Below are positions 54,722-63,924 of a DNA stretch of 64,000 nt, in pieces. Made by a program: the position numbers and the translations under genes. Location: NCBI RefSeq assembly GCF_030269305.1, contig NZ_BSTC01000003.1:62001-126000 (forward strand). The letters run 5' to 3'. Source of the stretch: Kineosporia sp. NBRC 101731. Its GTDB lineage: Bacteria; Actinomycetota; Actinomycetes; Actinomycetales; Kineosporiaceae. Within the stretch, counting starts at the first letter, position 1. The number at the start of each line of letters is the position of its first letter. The notes beneath the pieces are model-generated. The model saw only the letters and a list, made by a program, of their open reading frames with translations, searched no databases and was not told where the DNA came from.

Positions 54722-55877
54722 TCAGGTGACCGACCGGAGATCGCCGAGCCGGAGGAGACCACTGAGGACGAGGGTGATCGCCCCGAACACGGCGAACGAC
54801 ACGGCCGGGCCGCCGTGATCGAGCAGTGCCCCGGCCACGGGGGGAGCCGATGACGCTGCCGGCCAGGACGGCGTTGGCGTAGCTGCCCATGGCCACGCCC
54901 TTGCTGTTATCGGGGGTGATGCGGCTGATGGCGTCGGCGCTCGCCGACAGGGCGGGGGCGACGAGAAGGTTGGCAGGCAGCGCGAACAGGCACAGCCAGT
55001 ACCAGGTGCCGGCCAGGCCGATCGGCACAGCAGGCCCAGCCCGGCCGTGACGGTGAACACCGACGGCGGGTTGCGCAAGCCGCCGTAGACGAATCTGCCG
55101 ATCACCGAGGCACTTCCGGCCCCCACCAGCAGCAGCCAGCTCCAGCGCAGCTCGCCCTGCTGCGGCAGGGTCCCGATGGCCGCGACCTCGAAACTCATCA
55201 CCGAGATCGCCGCCGCGACGGTCGTCCCTAGTGCGCACATCATGGAGGGTGTGAGCCATTGGCCGGTCGATGGTTTCGCGGCGTCCCCCGGCCGGGCGGG
55301 CCGCTCGCAACGGCGGGTCGATCAGCAGGTAGGCGGTCCCGGCCGTCAGTAAGAGCGCGCCCATCGACAGGAACGCCGCCCGGGGAGAGGTGGCCGAGGC
55401 GAGCAGGATGCCGAGTGCGGGGCCGGACATGTAGGCGATGTCGGTGGTGATCGCGTCGGCGGCGTAGGCCGTGTGCCGGTGCTCTTCGGTGACCCGGTTC
55501 GCCAGGGCCGGACGGATCACGATGAAGGCGGGCAGCGTGGTCAGGCCGCCGAGGAAGGCCACGGCCGGCAGTACCGGGAACGGCAGGAAAGAGGCCAGGC
55601 CCCAGAACATTGCCTGGGCCACCATGAGCAGGCCCATGACCGTGCGTAGGCCGTACCGGTCCAGGCCACGACCCTAGAAGGGGGCGCCGAGCCCGGCACC
55701 GGCCGTCCAGCCGGCCGCCACCAGACTTCCCGCGCCGAAGCCCCGGTCCAGGTTCGTCACGACGTGGAGCATCCGTACCGGAGTGATACCCACGCCGGGC
55801 ATTTTCGCCAGGAGCCCGACCAGCATCAGGACGCGGATCCCCGGTTGCGCGAACAGCTGGCGATAGGTGGTGAGCAT
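54722..55877 (-). pseudogene. MFS transporter gene with nonsense and frameshift mutations
   Basis: Starting at 55877 the reverse strand encodes YRQLFAQPGIRVLMLVGLLA and continues to GLGAPF, where a TAG (about 55676) interrupts before GRGLDRYGLRTVMGLLMVAQ. The frame then runs to PLRAARPAGGRRETIDRP and must shift near 55250 to reach MCALGTTVAAAISVMSFEVA, again near 55030 for GLAGTWYWLCLFALPANLLV, and again near 54845 for VAGALLDHGGPAVSFAVFGA. One nonsense and three frameshifts rule out a working pump. It belongs to the same subfamily as the gene at 17391. Confidence 0.8.
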
Positions 55878-56029
55878 GTTCGGAGTCTTGCGCGCCGGTG
55901 GCCGGGCGTGCAGGGCATTTCCGACGGGGTACGGGCGCGCGGATATGTGCGGTGTGGCGTCCAGCGCCCGGACGGGCCCGGACGGGCCCCGCCGGTCCGT
56001 CCGGGATAGTCGATGACTAGTGGCTGCCG

Positions 56030-56743
56030 TCAGCCTTTCTCGGGAAAGTCGGGCTGCTCGGGGCCGAACGGGATCTCGATGCGCTCCTCGCCGGTGCGCA
56101 GGGCCCGAAGGACCACCCGGCCTGCGTATTCGGCCGAGTGCGGCACCACGCCGGCCGGAAACTCGCTCCCGTCGAAGAATTCGGTGTCCGTGACCGAAGG
56201 TAGCAGCAGGGTGACCTGAATGTTGTCTCCTTCCAGCTCCATCCGGGCCACCTGGCTCAGCCAGTTCACCGCGGTCTTGGAGGCGGGGTAGATCGCGTTG
56301 CCCGCCATCGGCCTCAGTGTGGAGCCTGAGCTGACGTTGACGATGCGCCCGCCGCCGGCTGCTCTCATGTGCGGCAGCACGGCCTGAATGGTGGTCACGA
56401 CGCTCACCACGTTCAGGTTCAGCATGTCCAGGAAGGCCGCCGGCTCGATGCCGTCGATGGGGTGGGCGGCGCCGGCGCCGGCGTTGTTGACCAGGGCGTC
56501 CACGCGTCCGTACCGGTCGATCGTGGCCTGCACGAGCGCCTGGACCTGTTCCGGGACGGTCACGTCGGTGGCGACGGCCAGCGTTCCGTCCAGTTCCTTG
56601 CTCAGGGTCTCGAGCCGGTCGGCGCGGCGGGCGGCCAGGACGGGATGGGCCCCGGCCTCGTGCAGGAGCCGGGCCGTCGCCTCGCCGATGCCGGAGGAGG
56701 CTCCGGTGACGATGACGACCTTGCCGTTCAGGAATTCGCTCAT
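56030..56743 (-). CDS. SDR family oxidoreductase
   Basis: A 237-residue short-chain dehydrogenase with cofactor motif TGASSGIGEATARLL, LVNNAGAG, catalytic IVNVSSGST and YPASKTAV. The C-terminus lacks the usual GGY ending and has a short PDFPEKG tail. The start was set at the ATG at 56743 because homology begins there; the frame is open much further upstream but reads as noise. It is divergent from a LysR gene 69 bases away, which probably activates it. Substrate unknown. Confidence 0.87.
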   Translation of the reverse strand: MSEFLNGKVVIVTGASSGIGEATARLLHEAGAHPVLAARRADRLETLSKELDGTLAVATDVTVPEQVQALVQATIDRYGRVDALVNNAGAGAAHPIDGIEPAAFLDMLNLNVVSVVTTIQAVLPHMRAAGGGRIVNVSSGSTLRPMAGNAIYPASKTAVNWLSQVARMELEGDNIQVTLLLPSVTDTEFFDGSEFPAGVVPHSAEYAGRVVLRALRTGEERIEIPFGPEQPDFPEKG

Positions 56744-56812
56744 GGGTGTAGTCAAGGGCGGTCGGGGCTGTGTCGGAAGGACCGTCTCGCTCTCGATTGA
56801 TACCGTGCCGAT

Positions 56813-57688
56813 ATGAGTCACCTCGAGACCCGGCAGCTGCGGTACTTCGTGGCGGTGGCGCAGGAGCAGCACTTCGGGCGGGCCGCCGAGCGTCTGGGCA
56901 TGGCCCAGCCGCCGTTGTCCCGGGCGATCCGCGACCTGGAGCGTCAGCTCGGCGTCCAGTTGCTGGTGCGTACCACCCGGCAGGTGTCCCTCACCCCGGC
57001 GGGACGGGCACTGCTGGAGGACGCGCGGGTCGCCCTGGACGCGGTCGCGGCGGCCGGGAACCGGGCCCGGCACGTGGGCACGGGCAGGCCCACCCTGCGG
57101 CTGGCGCTCAAGGCCGACTACGACGCCGGACTGCTGCCGGTGATGCTCGACGCCTACGATGCGCTGCCGGTCGAGCTGGTGCTGGGCGGGTACGGCGAGC
57201 AGATCGTGGCGCTGCGCGAGGGGCGGGCCGACGTGGCGCTGGTGGCGACGACGTTCGACGGACGCGGGCTGGACAGTGAGCCTCTGATCACCGGTCCGCG
57301 GGTGGTGGCCCTGGCTGCGTCCGACCCGCTGGCCGCGCGCAGCAGTCTGCGGCTGCCCGACCTGGCCGGTCGGCTTCTGCCGTACGGGATGCCGGCCGAG
57401 CAGGGGCTGTCGGGAACGGCGACCGGGCCGTTCCAGCCGCTGGACCTCGCCCAGATCTTCAACTTGATCGAGGTGGGCAGCGTGGTCTGGTTCCTGCCCG
57501 CCTGGCTGGCCGAGCGCACGCCCCGGCCGGGGATCGCCTACCGCCCGGTGGAGGGGATGGAACCGGTGACGCTGAGCGTGGTCTGGCCGGCGGCGTCGCG
57601 TTCGACCGCGGTGGCGGCCTTCGTGCGGACTGCTCAGGAGGCGGCCCGGAACGCAGGTTTTCCCGTTGCTGAGGGGATTTTGTCGTGA
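56813..57688 (+). CDS. LysR family transcriptional regulator
   Basis: A 291-residue LysR activator. The N-terminal winged helix reads LETRQLRYFVAVAQEQHFGR then RLGMAQPPLSRAIRDLERQL, with the usual SLTPAGRALL end. The effector domain follows (LRLALKADYDAGLLPVML). It is divergent from the SDR gene; the 69-base gap has ATTGATACCGTGCCGAT, a possible T-N11-A type LysR site close to the LysR start. It probably controls the SDR gene in response to a small metabolite. Confidence 0.88.
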   Translation: MSHLETRQLRYFVAVAQEQHFGRAAERLGMAQPPLSRAIRDLERQLGVQLLVRTTRQVSLTPAGRALLEDARVALDAVAAAGNRARHVGTGRPTLRLALKADYDAGLLPVMLDAYDALPVELVLGGYGEQIVALREGRADVALVATTFDGRGLDSEPLITGPRVVALAASDPLAARSSLRLPDLAGRLLPYGMPAEQGLSGTATGPFQPLDLAQIFNLIEVGSVVWFLPAWLAERTPRPGIAYRPVEGMEPVTLSVVWPAASRSTAVAAFVRTAQEAARNAGFPVAEGILS

Positions 57689-58380
57689 TGGCGCCTTCGC
57701 CGGGGCTTGGTCGATCCGACGGCGGTGCGGACGCGGACCGGGCGTGCTAGCTGCCATGTCTGAGTAGGCCTCGGGACAGTTGTTAACTGGGTGTCGCATC
57801 CGGTGTGGTCCGGTACTCCTCGCCATCCCCGTGGATCGCAGATCCCGCGCATCGCCTCGGCGATGGCGCAGGTCGCTTGCAGAAGTTGGACGCCCTGGAC
57901 CCGCCGGGCCCGACGACGACCCCCTGGCCGCTGTCAGCCGTCGGCACGCATAGCAGGGGCGTAGTGGGCGGCCTCGGACCCCACCGGCCGGCCGCGCCGG
58001 CGCCAGCTGAACTGGGCCCGGCGACTCGCCCGGGACCGATACGAGCGCATTGGTCACCCGCAGAGCCGGCAACCCGCGCGGAAGGCCTTCCGGAGTGCCT
58101 ATCCGGCGGCAACCACGAGATCCAGGCACTGGCACCTGCCCGCCAGTAGCAGCCGAAACTGTCATCTCCACATCGGTTTCATTCGGAGCCCACTGACGGC
58201 GGACGTGACGGCTCCTTGTAGCCGGACAGGAGGGGCCTCTCCTCGCGGACAGTTTGGTCTCCCTGTCCTGGCTTCTTGATAGCGCCGGCCCCGGCGGTGT
58301 GTCGGTCGGCGGTGGGTGCCCCTCCGGTAGTGGGCTCGTGGTCTCTGGCCACACACGAGCTGGACTCCTCCGGAAGGATT
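57689..58380. other. Gene-poor region
   Basis: No open frame here shows a recognised family, ribosome site or signal peptide on either strand. Stops are frequent in most frames. It may be old, scrambled coding DNA next to the IS21 scrap. Confidence 0.35.
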
Positions 58381-58520
58381 GTGACGAAATCGGCCAGGGA
58401 GATCACGGAAATCTTCGACGCATTCGACAGGACCGGCAGCGCGCATTCTGCGGCGAAGTTGGCCGGCGTTGATCCCGGGACCGTGCGGAGGCTGATGGCC
58501 GCCCGAGATGTACTGGCGTT
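58381..58520 (+). mobile_element. 5' remnant of an IS21-type istA transposase gene
   Basis: A GTG with GGAAGG upstream opens a frame reading AREITEIFDAFDRTGSAHSA then AKLAGVDPGTVRRLMAARD. This is the N-terminal helix-turn-helix of a subgroup of IS21-like transposases (ExMEILEAFDxTGxAHSAAxLAGVDPKTVRRYVAARD). Homology is lost after about 45 residues; the catalytic DDE core, istB and terminal repeats are absent. Confidence 0.5.
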
Positions 58521-58593
58521 CAGCCGGAATTTACCCAACAGTTGTCGGCCGGGAATTCGGCCAGTATTCGCACCCCTGACCAGCACCTGCTGA

Positions 58594-58918
58594 ACTGCGT
58601 AAACATAGGATGCGGGCAGTTATTCGTACCATGCTGGGATCGAACGCGGCCCGGTGCGGTGACTGTCGTGCCCGGGGCCACCAGTCGACTCGTGGCTTTC
58701 GGGCGTTGCTCGTGTGACAAAGAATTGACCGGTGTTCGAGCGGTATACGGTGCTTTACCCTTAATTGTGACGATTCACCATGTGAGTGGCGGCCGTAGGC
58801 CCAGCTCCGCCCTCCGCCCTCCGCCCTCCGGCGTGCAGTCTGCTGCCACGGGAGAAGATCCGCATACCTGGCGGTCCGTATTCTCCGGGCGGAACCACGA
58901 GGTCCAAGGAGCGGGGCG
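58594..58918 (+). promoter_or_regulatory. Upstream region of the AfsR-like gene
   Basis: No coding is recognised. An AT-rich patch near 58715-58770 (ACAAAGAATTGACC and CTTTACCCTTAATTGTGAC) is a plausible promoter, and AAGGAG at 58906-58911 is the ribosome site of the next gene. Confidence 0.35.
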
Positions 58919-61900
58919 ATGGTCGATGAACCCTCTGCCCGGCGAAATCGTGAATCCGAATCGACACGAAGCCTTCAGGTTTCTGGGCCTGGAGCCGGCG
59001 TGACCGGGCCCATTCAACCCATCCGCCCAGGCGCCGACGATCGCCCGGACGGCGGCGCTCATCTGCGCCTTCAGATCCTGGGCCCGTTGCGGGTGTGGCG
59101 CGATGGTGTCGAACTGGAGGCCGGTCCGCCGCAACAGGCGTATCTGCTCTCCCTGCTTCTCGCTCGGGTGGGCAGTCCGGTCAGCACGAGCGAGCTCATC
59201 GACCTGATCTGGGACGACAACGCCCCCGGTAGCGCGGTCAACGTCATCCACAAGTACGTCAGCGCGTTGAGGCGACTGCTCGAACCCACGACATCCGCCC
59301 GAATGCCCGGCTCATACTTGCACCGCCGCGGCGGCTCCTACCTGTTCACCGCCGATCCAGGAACTCTGGACCTGCTCGCCTTCCGAGAGGTCGTCAAGGC
59401 GGCCAAGGAAGCCCTGGCCCGGGAGCGTCTGGAGACGGCGCTCGATCGCTATCTCGAGGCGCTGGGCCTCTGGCAAGGACGCGCGGGTGAGGGGTTCACT
59501 CACCGGTCGACCGCGCTGCCGACCTTCGCAGCCCTCAACGACGAGTTCCACGCCGTATGCATCGGAGCGGCCGAACTGGCGGTGTCGCTGGGTCGACCGG
59601 GAGAGGTGTTGCCAGCAATGCAGTTTGCCGCATCGATGGCACCGTTCCACGAACCCTTGCAGGCGGGCCTCATCTCCAGCCTCGGGGCGGCGGGACGCCA
59701 GGCGGAGGCGCTGTCGGTATTTCGCGAGGTCCGTGCCCGGCTGGCCGACGAGCTCGGCATCGATCCCGGCCAAGAACTGCAAGCCGCATACCAGCGGGTC
59801 CTGTCGCAGACTGGGGCGTCGCCGGTCGTGGCACAAGCCGACGGCGGACGTGACGGCACGCCGGCGCAAACGGCAGCTGGGCTGGTCGGCCGGTCGGAGG
59901 AGCTCGCCCTGCTGCGGGACTGCGTCGAGATGGCATTCGACGGCCGACCAGCGATCCGGATCGTTGAAGGCGAGCCGGGCGTGGGCAAGACCCGCTTGGT
60001 GCAGGAGATTGCCACCGAAGCGAGCCGGCGTGGCGCACTGGTCGTCTGGGGTTCGTGTCTGGAAGGTGACGGGACACCCTCGATGTGGCCCTGGGAACAA
60101 GCCCTCGGCCCGATTCTCGACAGCCTGCCCGCACCGTCGCGGGAGAAGTGGCTCGCCAGCGACCTCGGTAGCCTTCTCAAATCGCGAGACGACCGCCCCG
60201 CCTCGCCGGTCATACCCGACGGCGGCTCCCATTTCCGTCAGTTCGAGCACGTCGTCACCGTCGTCGGACAGGCCTCGGCGCAACGGCCCATGCTGCTGAT
60301 CGTCGACGACCTTCAGTGGGCCGATGCCGCCTCGCTCGAGCTGTTCGGCCACCTGGCGACTCGATTGCCCATGGGCACAGTTGTTATCGGCGCACTGCGA
60401 GATCGCGCGCCCACGCCAGGTTCCGATCTGTCCCGGGTCCTGGCCGCGGCCAGCCGGCTGCCCGGCCACCGCCGGATCCGGCTCGGCCCGCTCAGTCTGA
60501 CGGACGTGACCGAGCTCATCCGACGCGAAACCGGCCACAGTCCCAGTTCCGACGTCGCCCACGGAATCCATGCCCGCACCGCCGGCAATCCGTTCTACGT
60601 CCAGGAGCTGTCCCGGCTGCTCAGCGACGGCGGCTCCCTCCAAGAAGGCGGCGCGTCATTACGGGCCGGGGTACCAGCTACTGTGCGAGACGTTGTCCGT
60701 GATCGAATCACCGGTCTCGACGACAGCGCTCACGACCTGCTGCACATGGCCGCAGTCATCGGCCGCGACGTGGAACTCGATCTGCTCGCTCGCGCGATCG
60801 GTGTCGATGTCGCGGACTGCCTCGAACGCCTCGAGCCGCTGCAGGCGCTGGGGCTCCTGGAGAGCAAGCCGGAGGATCCGTTCGGGTGGCGCTTCGCACA
60901 CGACCTGGTGCGCGAGTCGGTCACCGAGACCATCGCGCGGCCGCAGGCCGTCCAGCTGCATCTACGCGTCGCTGACGCCATCGAACACATCCGTGCCGAC
61001 GACGAGTCCGTCGCCGAACGTCTTGCCTACCACTTGTGGGCCGCCGGCCCCCTGGCCGACCCGGTTCGCACCGCGGAGGCCCTGGCACTCGCCGGTCGCC
61101 GCGCGGCGACCAAGCTCGCGTTCGCAGCCGCCTATCGAAATCTGGAATCAGCCATCCAGATCGCCCGGACGGCAGGGCTGCTGGAGTTGGAGCTGTCGGC
61201 CCTGTCGCTGCTCAACCTCCTCGCGGTGGAGCCCCCAGGAATGGGCGGATCGACGCTCGATCAGCTCGAACGGGGCGCATATCTTGCCCGCAAACTCGGC
61301 CGCGAGACGGCCGCGGCCGAGTTTCTCTTCTTTCGGATGACCGGGGCCTACGTCTCCACCGAGAAGGATCGTGAGATATGGGCTCGGCGGCTGCATGAAC
61401 TAGGTCAGGCGTCCGCGGACCCGATCATCCAGGCGTACGGTCGGCAGGCCTGGGGCCTGCACCAATGGGACATCGGTGACATCGGCGCGGCGTACCAGTG
61501 TTTCAGCGGGCTCGGCCAAACCACAGCAGACGGCGTTGCCGCGCTGCTCGCGAATGCGGCCGACCCGAATCCGGGACCGGCTCAGGAGAGCCTCTATCAC
61601 CTTGCGGGCCAGGTCGGAGGTGTCCCGGTGAGACGCCGCCATGACCTCGGGCGTTGGCGGATCCCGGACGAGTGGATCGGCTACCTGGCCGTGATCACCA
61701 CGCTGCACGGCGATGTCGAGGCGGGGCGGTCCCTGCTCGGCACGGTCTACCAGGCCGAAGGTGACCCTTTTGAGATGTCGGGCTGGACCCGCTACCAAAC
61801 CATGGCCGCCTCGATGGCCGGTGACGCGGCCTGGGCGATGCACGCCACCGAGCGTTGGGTCGCGGCAAGCGCCGACCTTCCCGGGGTCGCGCAGGAGGCC

Positions 61901-62317
61901 TATGTGCGGCTGGACTGGTACTGGGCCCGTGCACTGACCGGCGACGACCCTGCCGCCAACGCGGCCGAGGCCGAACATGTCCTGGCCGCGACCCTGCTCG
62001 ACCCGCCACGATGGGGCCTCGCCTACTGGTATGGACTGATTGCCGAGATGTGGCTGGCCGCGGGAATGCCCGATAAGGCCTCGACCGCTCTCGAGCAGGC
62101 TGGCCAGGTCCTCAACGACCTCGGCCAACGCTACGCCGAAGGACTTCTCCTGTTGCTGCGCGCGCGCCTGCTGCACGCGCGCGGCGAACCCGTCGACGTC
62201 GTACGGGCCGCCGCCGAAGCGGCCCGTGTCCGATCCTGCGAACGTGGCGCGCACCTCTTCGCCTATCGCGCCGAGACGTTCCTGGCCAGCCTCGACCACC
62301 ATCAGACAGTGGGCTGA
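58919..62317 (+). CDS. AfsR-like regulator: SARP/BTAD domain plus AAA-type ATPase
   Basis: A 1132-residue pathway-style regulator. Residues about 45-150 form the OmpR-like DNA-binding domain (LRLQILGPLRVWRDGVELEA), and about 155-300 the BTAD domain (DLLAFREVVKAAKEALARER, VRARLADELGIDPGQEL). An ATPase follows with Walker A GEPGVGKTRL (about residue 350) and Walker B LLIVDDLQWAD (about 459). The C-terminal 500 residues are helical and TPR-like. Large BTAD-ATPases switch on antibiotic or other secondary-metabolite genes; none lies inside the window, so it may act elsewhere or on genes beyond 64 kb. The ATG at 58919 follows AAGGAG. Confidence 0.88.
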   Translation: MVDEPSARRNRESESTRSLQVSGPGAGVTGPIQPIRPGADDRPDGGAHLRLQILGPLRVWRDGVELEAGPPQQAYLLSLLLARVGSPVSTSELIDLIWDDNAPGSAVNVIHKYVSALRRLLEPTTSARMPGSYLHRRGGSYLFTADPGTLDLLAFREVVKAAKEALARERLETALDRYLEALGLWQGRAGEGFTHRSTALPTFAALNDEFHAVCIGAAELAVSLGRPGEVLPAMQFAASMAPFHEPLQAGLISSLGAAGRQAEALSVFREVRARLADELGIDPGQELQAAYQRVLSQTGASPVVAQADGGRDGTPAQTAAGLVGRSEELALLRDCVEMAFDGRPAIRIVEGEPGVGKTRLVQEIATEASRRGALVVWGSCLEGDGTPSMWPWEQALGPILDSLPAPSREKWLASDLGSLLKSRDDRPASPVIPDGGSHFRQFEHVVTVVGQASAQRPMLLIVDDLQWADAASLELFGHLATRLPMGTVVIGALRDRAPTPGSDLSRVLAAASRLPGHRRIRLGPLSLTDVTELIRRETGHSPSSDVAHGIHARTAGNPFYVQELSRLLSDGGSLQEGGASLRAGVPATVRDVVRDRITGLDDSAHDLLHMAAVIGRDVELDLLARAIGVDVADCLERLEPLQALGLLESKPEDPFGWRFAHDLVRESVTETIARPQAVQLHLRVADAIEHIRADDESVAERLAYHLWAAGPLADPVRTAEALALAGRRAATKLAFAAAYRNLESAIQIARTAGLLELELSALSLLNLLAVEPPGMGGSTLDQLERGAYLARKLGRETAAAEFLFFRMTGAYVSTEKDREIWARRLHELGQASADPIIQAYGRQAWGLHQWDIGDIGAAYQCFSGLGQTTADGVAALLANAADPNPGPAQESLYHLAGQVGGVPVRRRHDLGRWRIPDEWIGYLAVITTLHGDVEAGRSLLGTVYQAEGDPFEMSGWTRYQTMAASMAGDAAWAMHATERWVAASADLPGVAQEAYVRLDWYWARALTGDDPAANAAEAEHVLAATLLDPPRWGLAYWYGLIAEMWLAAGMPDKASTALEQAGQVLNDLGQRYAEGLLLLLRARLLHARGEPVDVVRAAAEAARVRSCERGAHLFAYRAETFLASLDHHQTVG

Positions 62318-62395
62318 TCACGATAGATGCGTCGGTCGTCATCAAGTCGTTGTCCATCGGCGATCCAGTCCCGGGGTCGAGGATGAGACCCGACC

Positions 62396-62791
62396 ATGAC
62401 TCTGATCGGAGTGGATTTGAAGCTGAAACGTAAGGCCGCTTTTCTGTTCGCCGCCACCATGGCCGTTCTCGGGACGCTGTCCGTGGCCCAGCCGGCTCAG
62501 GCTGCGACCCCCGTAGGGGTGAACGTCTGCAACGCCAACTTCGGCGTGACCATCGACATCATCGTTCCGTCGCGAGGGACGACCTGGCACGTGGATCGAT
62601 ACTGCAGTCCACAGCAGTTCTATGCTGGTGACAAATTCGTGGTTCGGGTGCATCAGCTCCTGAACCCGCTCCAGTACAAGGATCTCAAGAGCTCCGCGTT
62701 CGTCTTCCGGTGGGACTGTGGGGACGATATTCATGGGCTGGGCGTGACTGGGTCCAACTACCTCGACCCCACGGTCTACTACAGCTGCTGA
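62396..62791 (+). CDS. Small secreted protein with four cysteines
   Basis: A 131-residue exported protein. The signal peptide has Lys/Arg (LKLKRKAAF), a hydrophobic core and a clean AxA end AQPAQA before ATPVG. The mature part of about 95 residues has four Cys (NVCNA, RYCSP, WDCGD and the final YYSC), probably two disulfides. No family recognised; it could be a secreted inhibitor, toxin or wall protein. A GTG or TTG a few codons inside (GGAG upstream) may be the true start. It lies 78 bases after the AfsR-like gene and might be its target. Confidence 0.6.
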   Translation: MTLIGVDLKLKRKAAFLFAATMAVLGTLSVAQPAQAATPVGVNVCNANFGVTIDIIVPSRGTTWHVDRYCSPQQFYAGDKFVVRVHQLLNPLQYKDLKSSAFVFRWDCGDDIHGLGVTGSNYLDPTVYYSC

Positions 62792-62854
62792 CCTGGCTGC
62801 AGAAGGGCCCGGGACGGCGGCGGAAGCTAGGAGCCGTCCCGGACACCGCGTCGA

Positions 62855-62962
62855 TCACGCCGCGAATTCACCGGGCGCGATGGCCGGGGTGTGCAGGCGG
62901 AACGGCCGCAACTGCTCGAGAGCCGTCGCCGCGTCCATCCGACGGCCGGGGTCAGGTTCCAT
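62855..62962 (-). pseudogene. Possible C-terminal remnant of a protein kinase domain
   Basis: The reverse strand reads MEPDPGRRMDAATALEQLRP then FRLHTPAIAPGEFAA and a stop. The block EPDPxRRxDAxxALExL is the end of a Hanks-type kinase domain (subdomain XI). Nothing of the rest of the kinase is present. The fragment is only 35 residues, so the call is tentative. Confidence 0.35.
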
Positions 62963-62990
62963 GAGGGGAGAACCTTTTCTGGTTCCGTCC

Positions 62991-63027
62991 GTAGCCCGAC
63001 CGGCTTAACGTGTGCCGGTCGGGCTAC
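62991..63027 (-). terminator. Hairpin terminator of the epoxide-hydrolase-like gene
   Basis: GTAGCCCGACCGGC (62991-63004) pairs perfectly with GCCGGTCGGGCTAC (63014-63027) around a nine-base loop. It lies twelve bases beyond the stop of the reverse-strand hydrolase gene. Confidence 0.85.
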
Positions 63028-63039
63028 GATCACGTCGGT

Positions 63040-63924
63040 TCAGGCGATCTTGCGGGACAGGAAGTCGTGGATCAGCGGGAAGACCTCGTCGGCGCGGTCT
63101 TCCAGGAGGAAGTGCCCGCTGCTGAAGAGTTGGAACTCCAGGTCTTTCAGGTCTCGCTTGTAGGGGTGGGCGCCCTCGGCCGGGAAGATCGTGTCGTTGG
63201 CGCCCCAGACGATCAGAGTGGGCGGCTGCCGGGTGCGCAGCCAGTCCTGAACGGCTGGGTACAGGGCCGGGTTGGTGCCGTAGTCGAGGAAGTAGTCGAG
63301 CTGGATCTCGTCGTTGCCCGGGCGGTCCATCAGTGCCTGGTCGATGACCCAGTTGTCGGGCGAGATCCGTGACGGGTAGGCCATGCCGTCGGTGTACTGG
63401 AACTTCGTGGTCTCGAGTGTGACCAGGTAACGCAGGGCGTCGCGCCTCTCCTGGCTCGTGTCGGCCCAGTAGCGTTTGATCGGCGCCCAGAAGGCGTTGT
63501 CGAGTCCTTCGTCGTAGGCGTTGCCGTTCTGCACGACCAGGGCGGTGATCGCGTCGGGGTCGGCGAGAGCCAGGCGCCAGGCGGTCGGCGCGCCGTAGTC
63601 GAAGACATTGACGGCGTACCGGGTGACACCGAGCTTGTTCAGCAGCTTCTGGACGTACAGGGCCGCGTTGTCGAACGTGTACGAGAACTCCGACCGGTCG
63701 GGCGCCGCGCTCTGACCGTAGCCCGGAAGGTCGGGCGCGATGACGTGAAAACGGTCTGCCAGGTATGGAATCAGATGACGAAACATGTGGGACGACGTCG
63801 GGAAGCCGTGAAGAAGCACGATGACCGGGGCGTCGGCCGGGCCCGCCTCCCGGTAGAAGAGCTCGAACCCGTCGAGATTTTCGGTCTTGTGGTGGACGAC
63901 GGGCACGGACGAACTGGTGGTCAC
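63040..63924 (-). CDS. Epoxide hydrolase-like alpha/beta hydrolase
   Basis: A 294-residue alpha/beta hydrolase with an Asp nucleophile: the elbow reads NVFDYGAP (Asp109), the pattern of epoxide hydrolases and haloalkane dehalogenases, not serine esterases. The oxyanion motif is HGFPTSSHMF (HGxP at 39-42), and the cap region includes WAPIKRYWAD. The acid lies in WGANDTIFP and the catalytic His in SSGHFLLEDRADEV. It should open epoxides or cleave carbon-halogen bonds; the choice is not decided. The GTG at 63924 has GGAGA five bases upstream on the coding strand. A strong terminator follows. Confidence 0.85.
   Translation of the reverse strand: MTTSSSVPVVHHKTENLDGFELFYREAGPADAPVIVLLHGFPTSSHMFRHLIPYLADRFHVIAPDLPGYGQSAAPDRSEFSYTFDNAALYVQKLLNKLGVTRYAVNVFDYGAPTAWRLALADPDAITALVVQNGNAYDEGLDNAFWAPIKRYWADTSQERRDALRYLVTLETTKFQYTDGMAYPSRISPDNWVIDQALMDRPGNDEIQLDYFLDYGTNPALYPAVQDWLRTRQPPTLIVWGANDTIFPAEGAHPYKRDLKDLEFQLFSSGHFLLEDRADEVFPLIHDFLSRKIA

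Noticed and set aside
58090-58911. Two similar stretches (about 58099-58127 and 58882-58909, both containing AACCACGAG and TCCA) flanking the IS21 fragment
   Set aside because: Only about 20 of 27 bases agree and there is no clear boundary or target duplication, so they may be chance.
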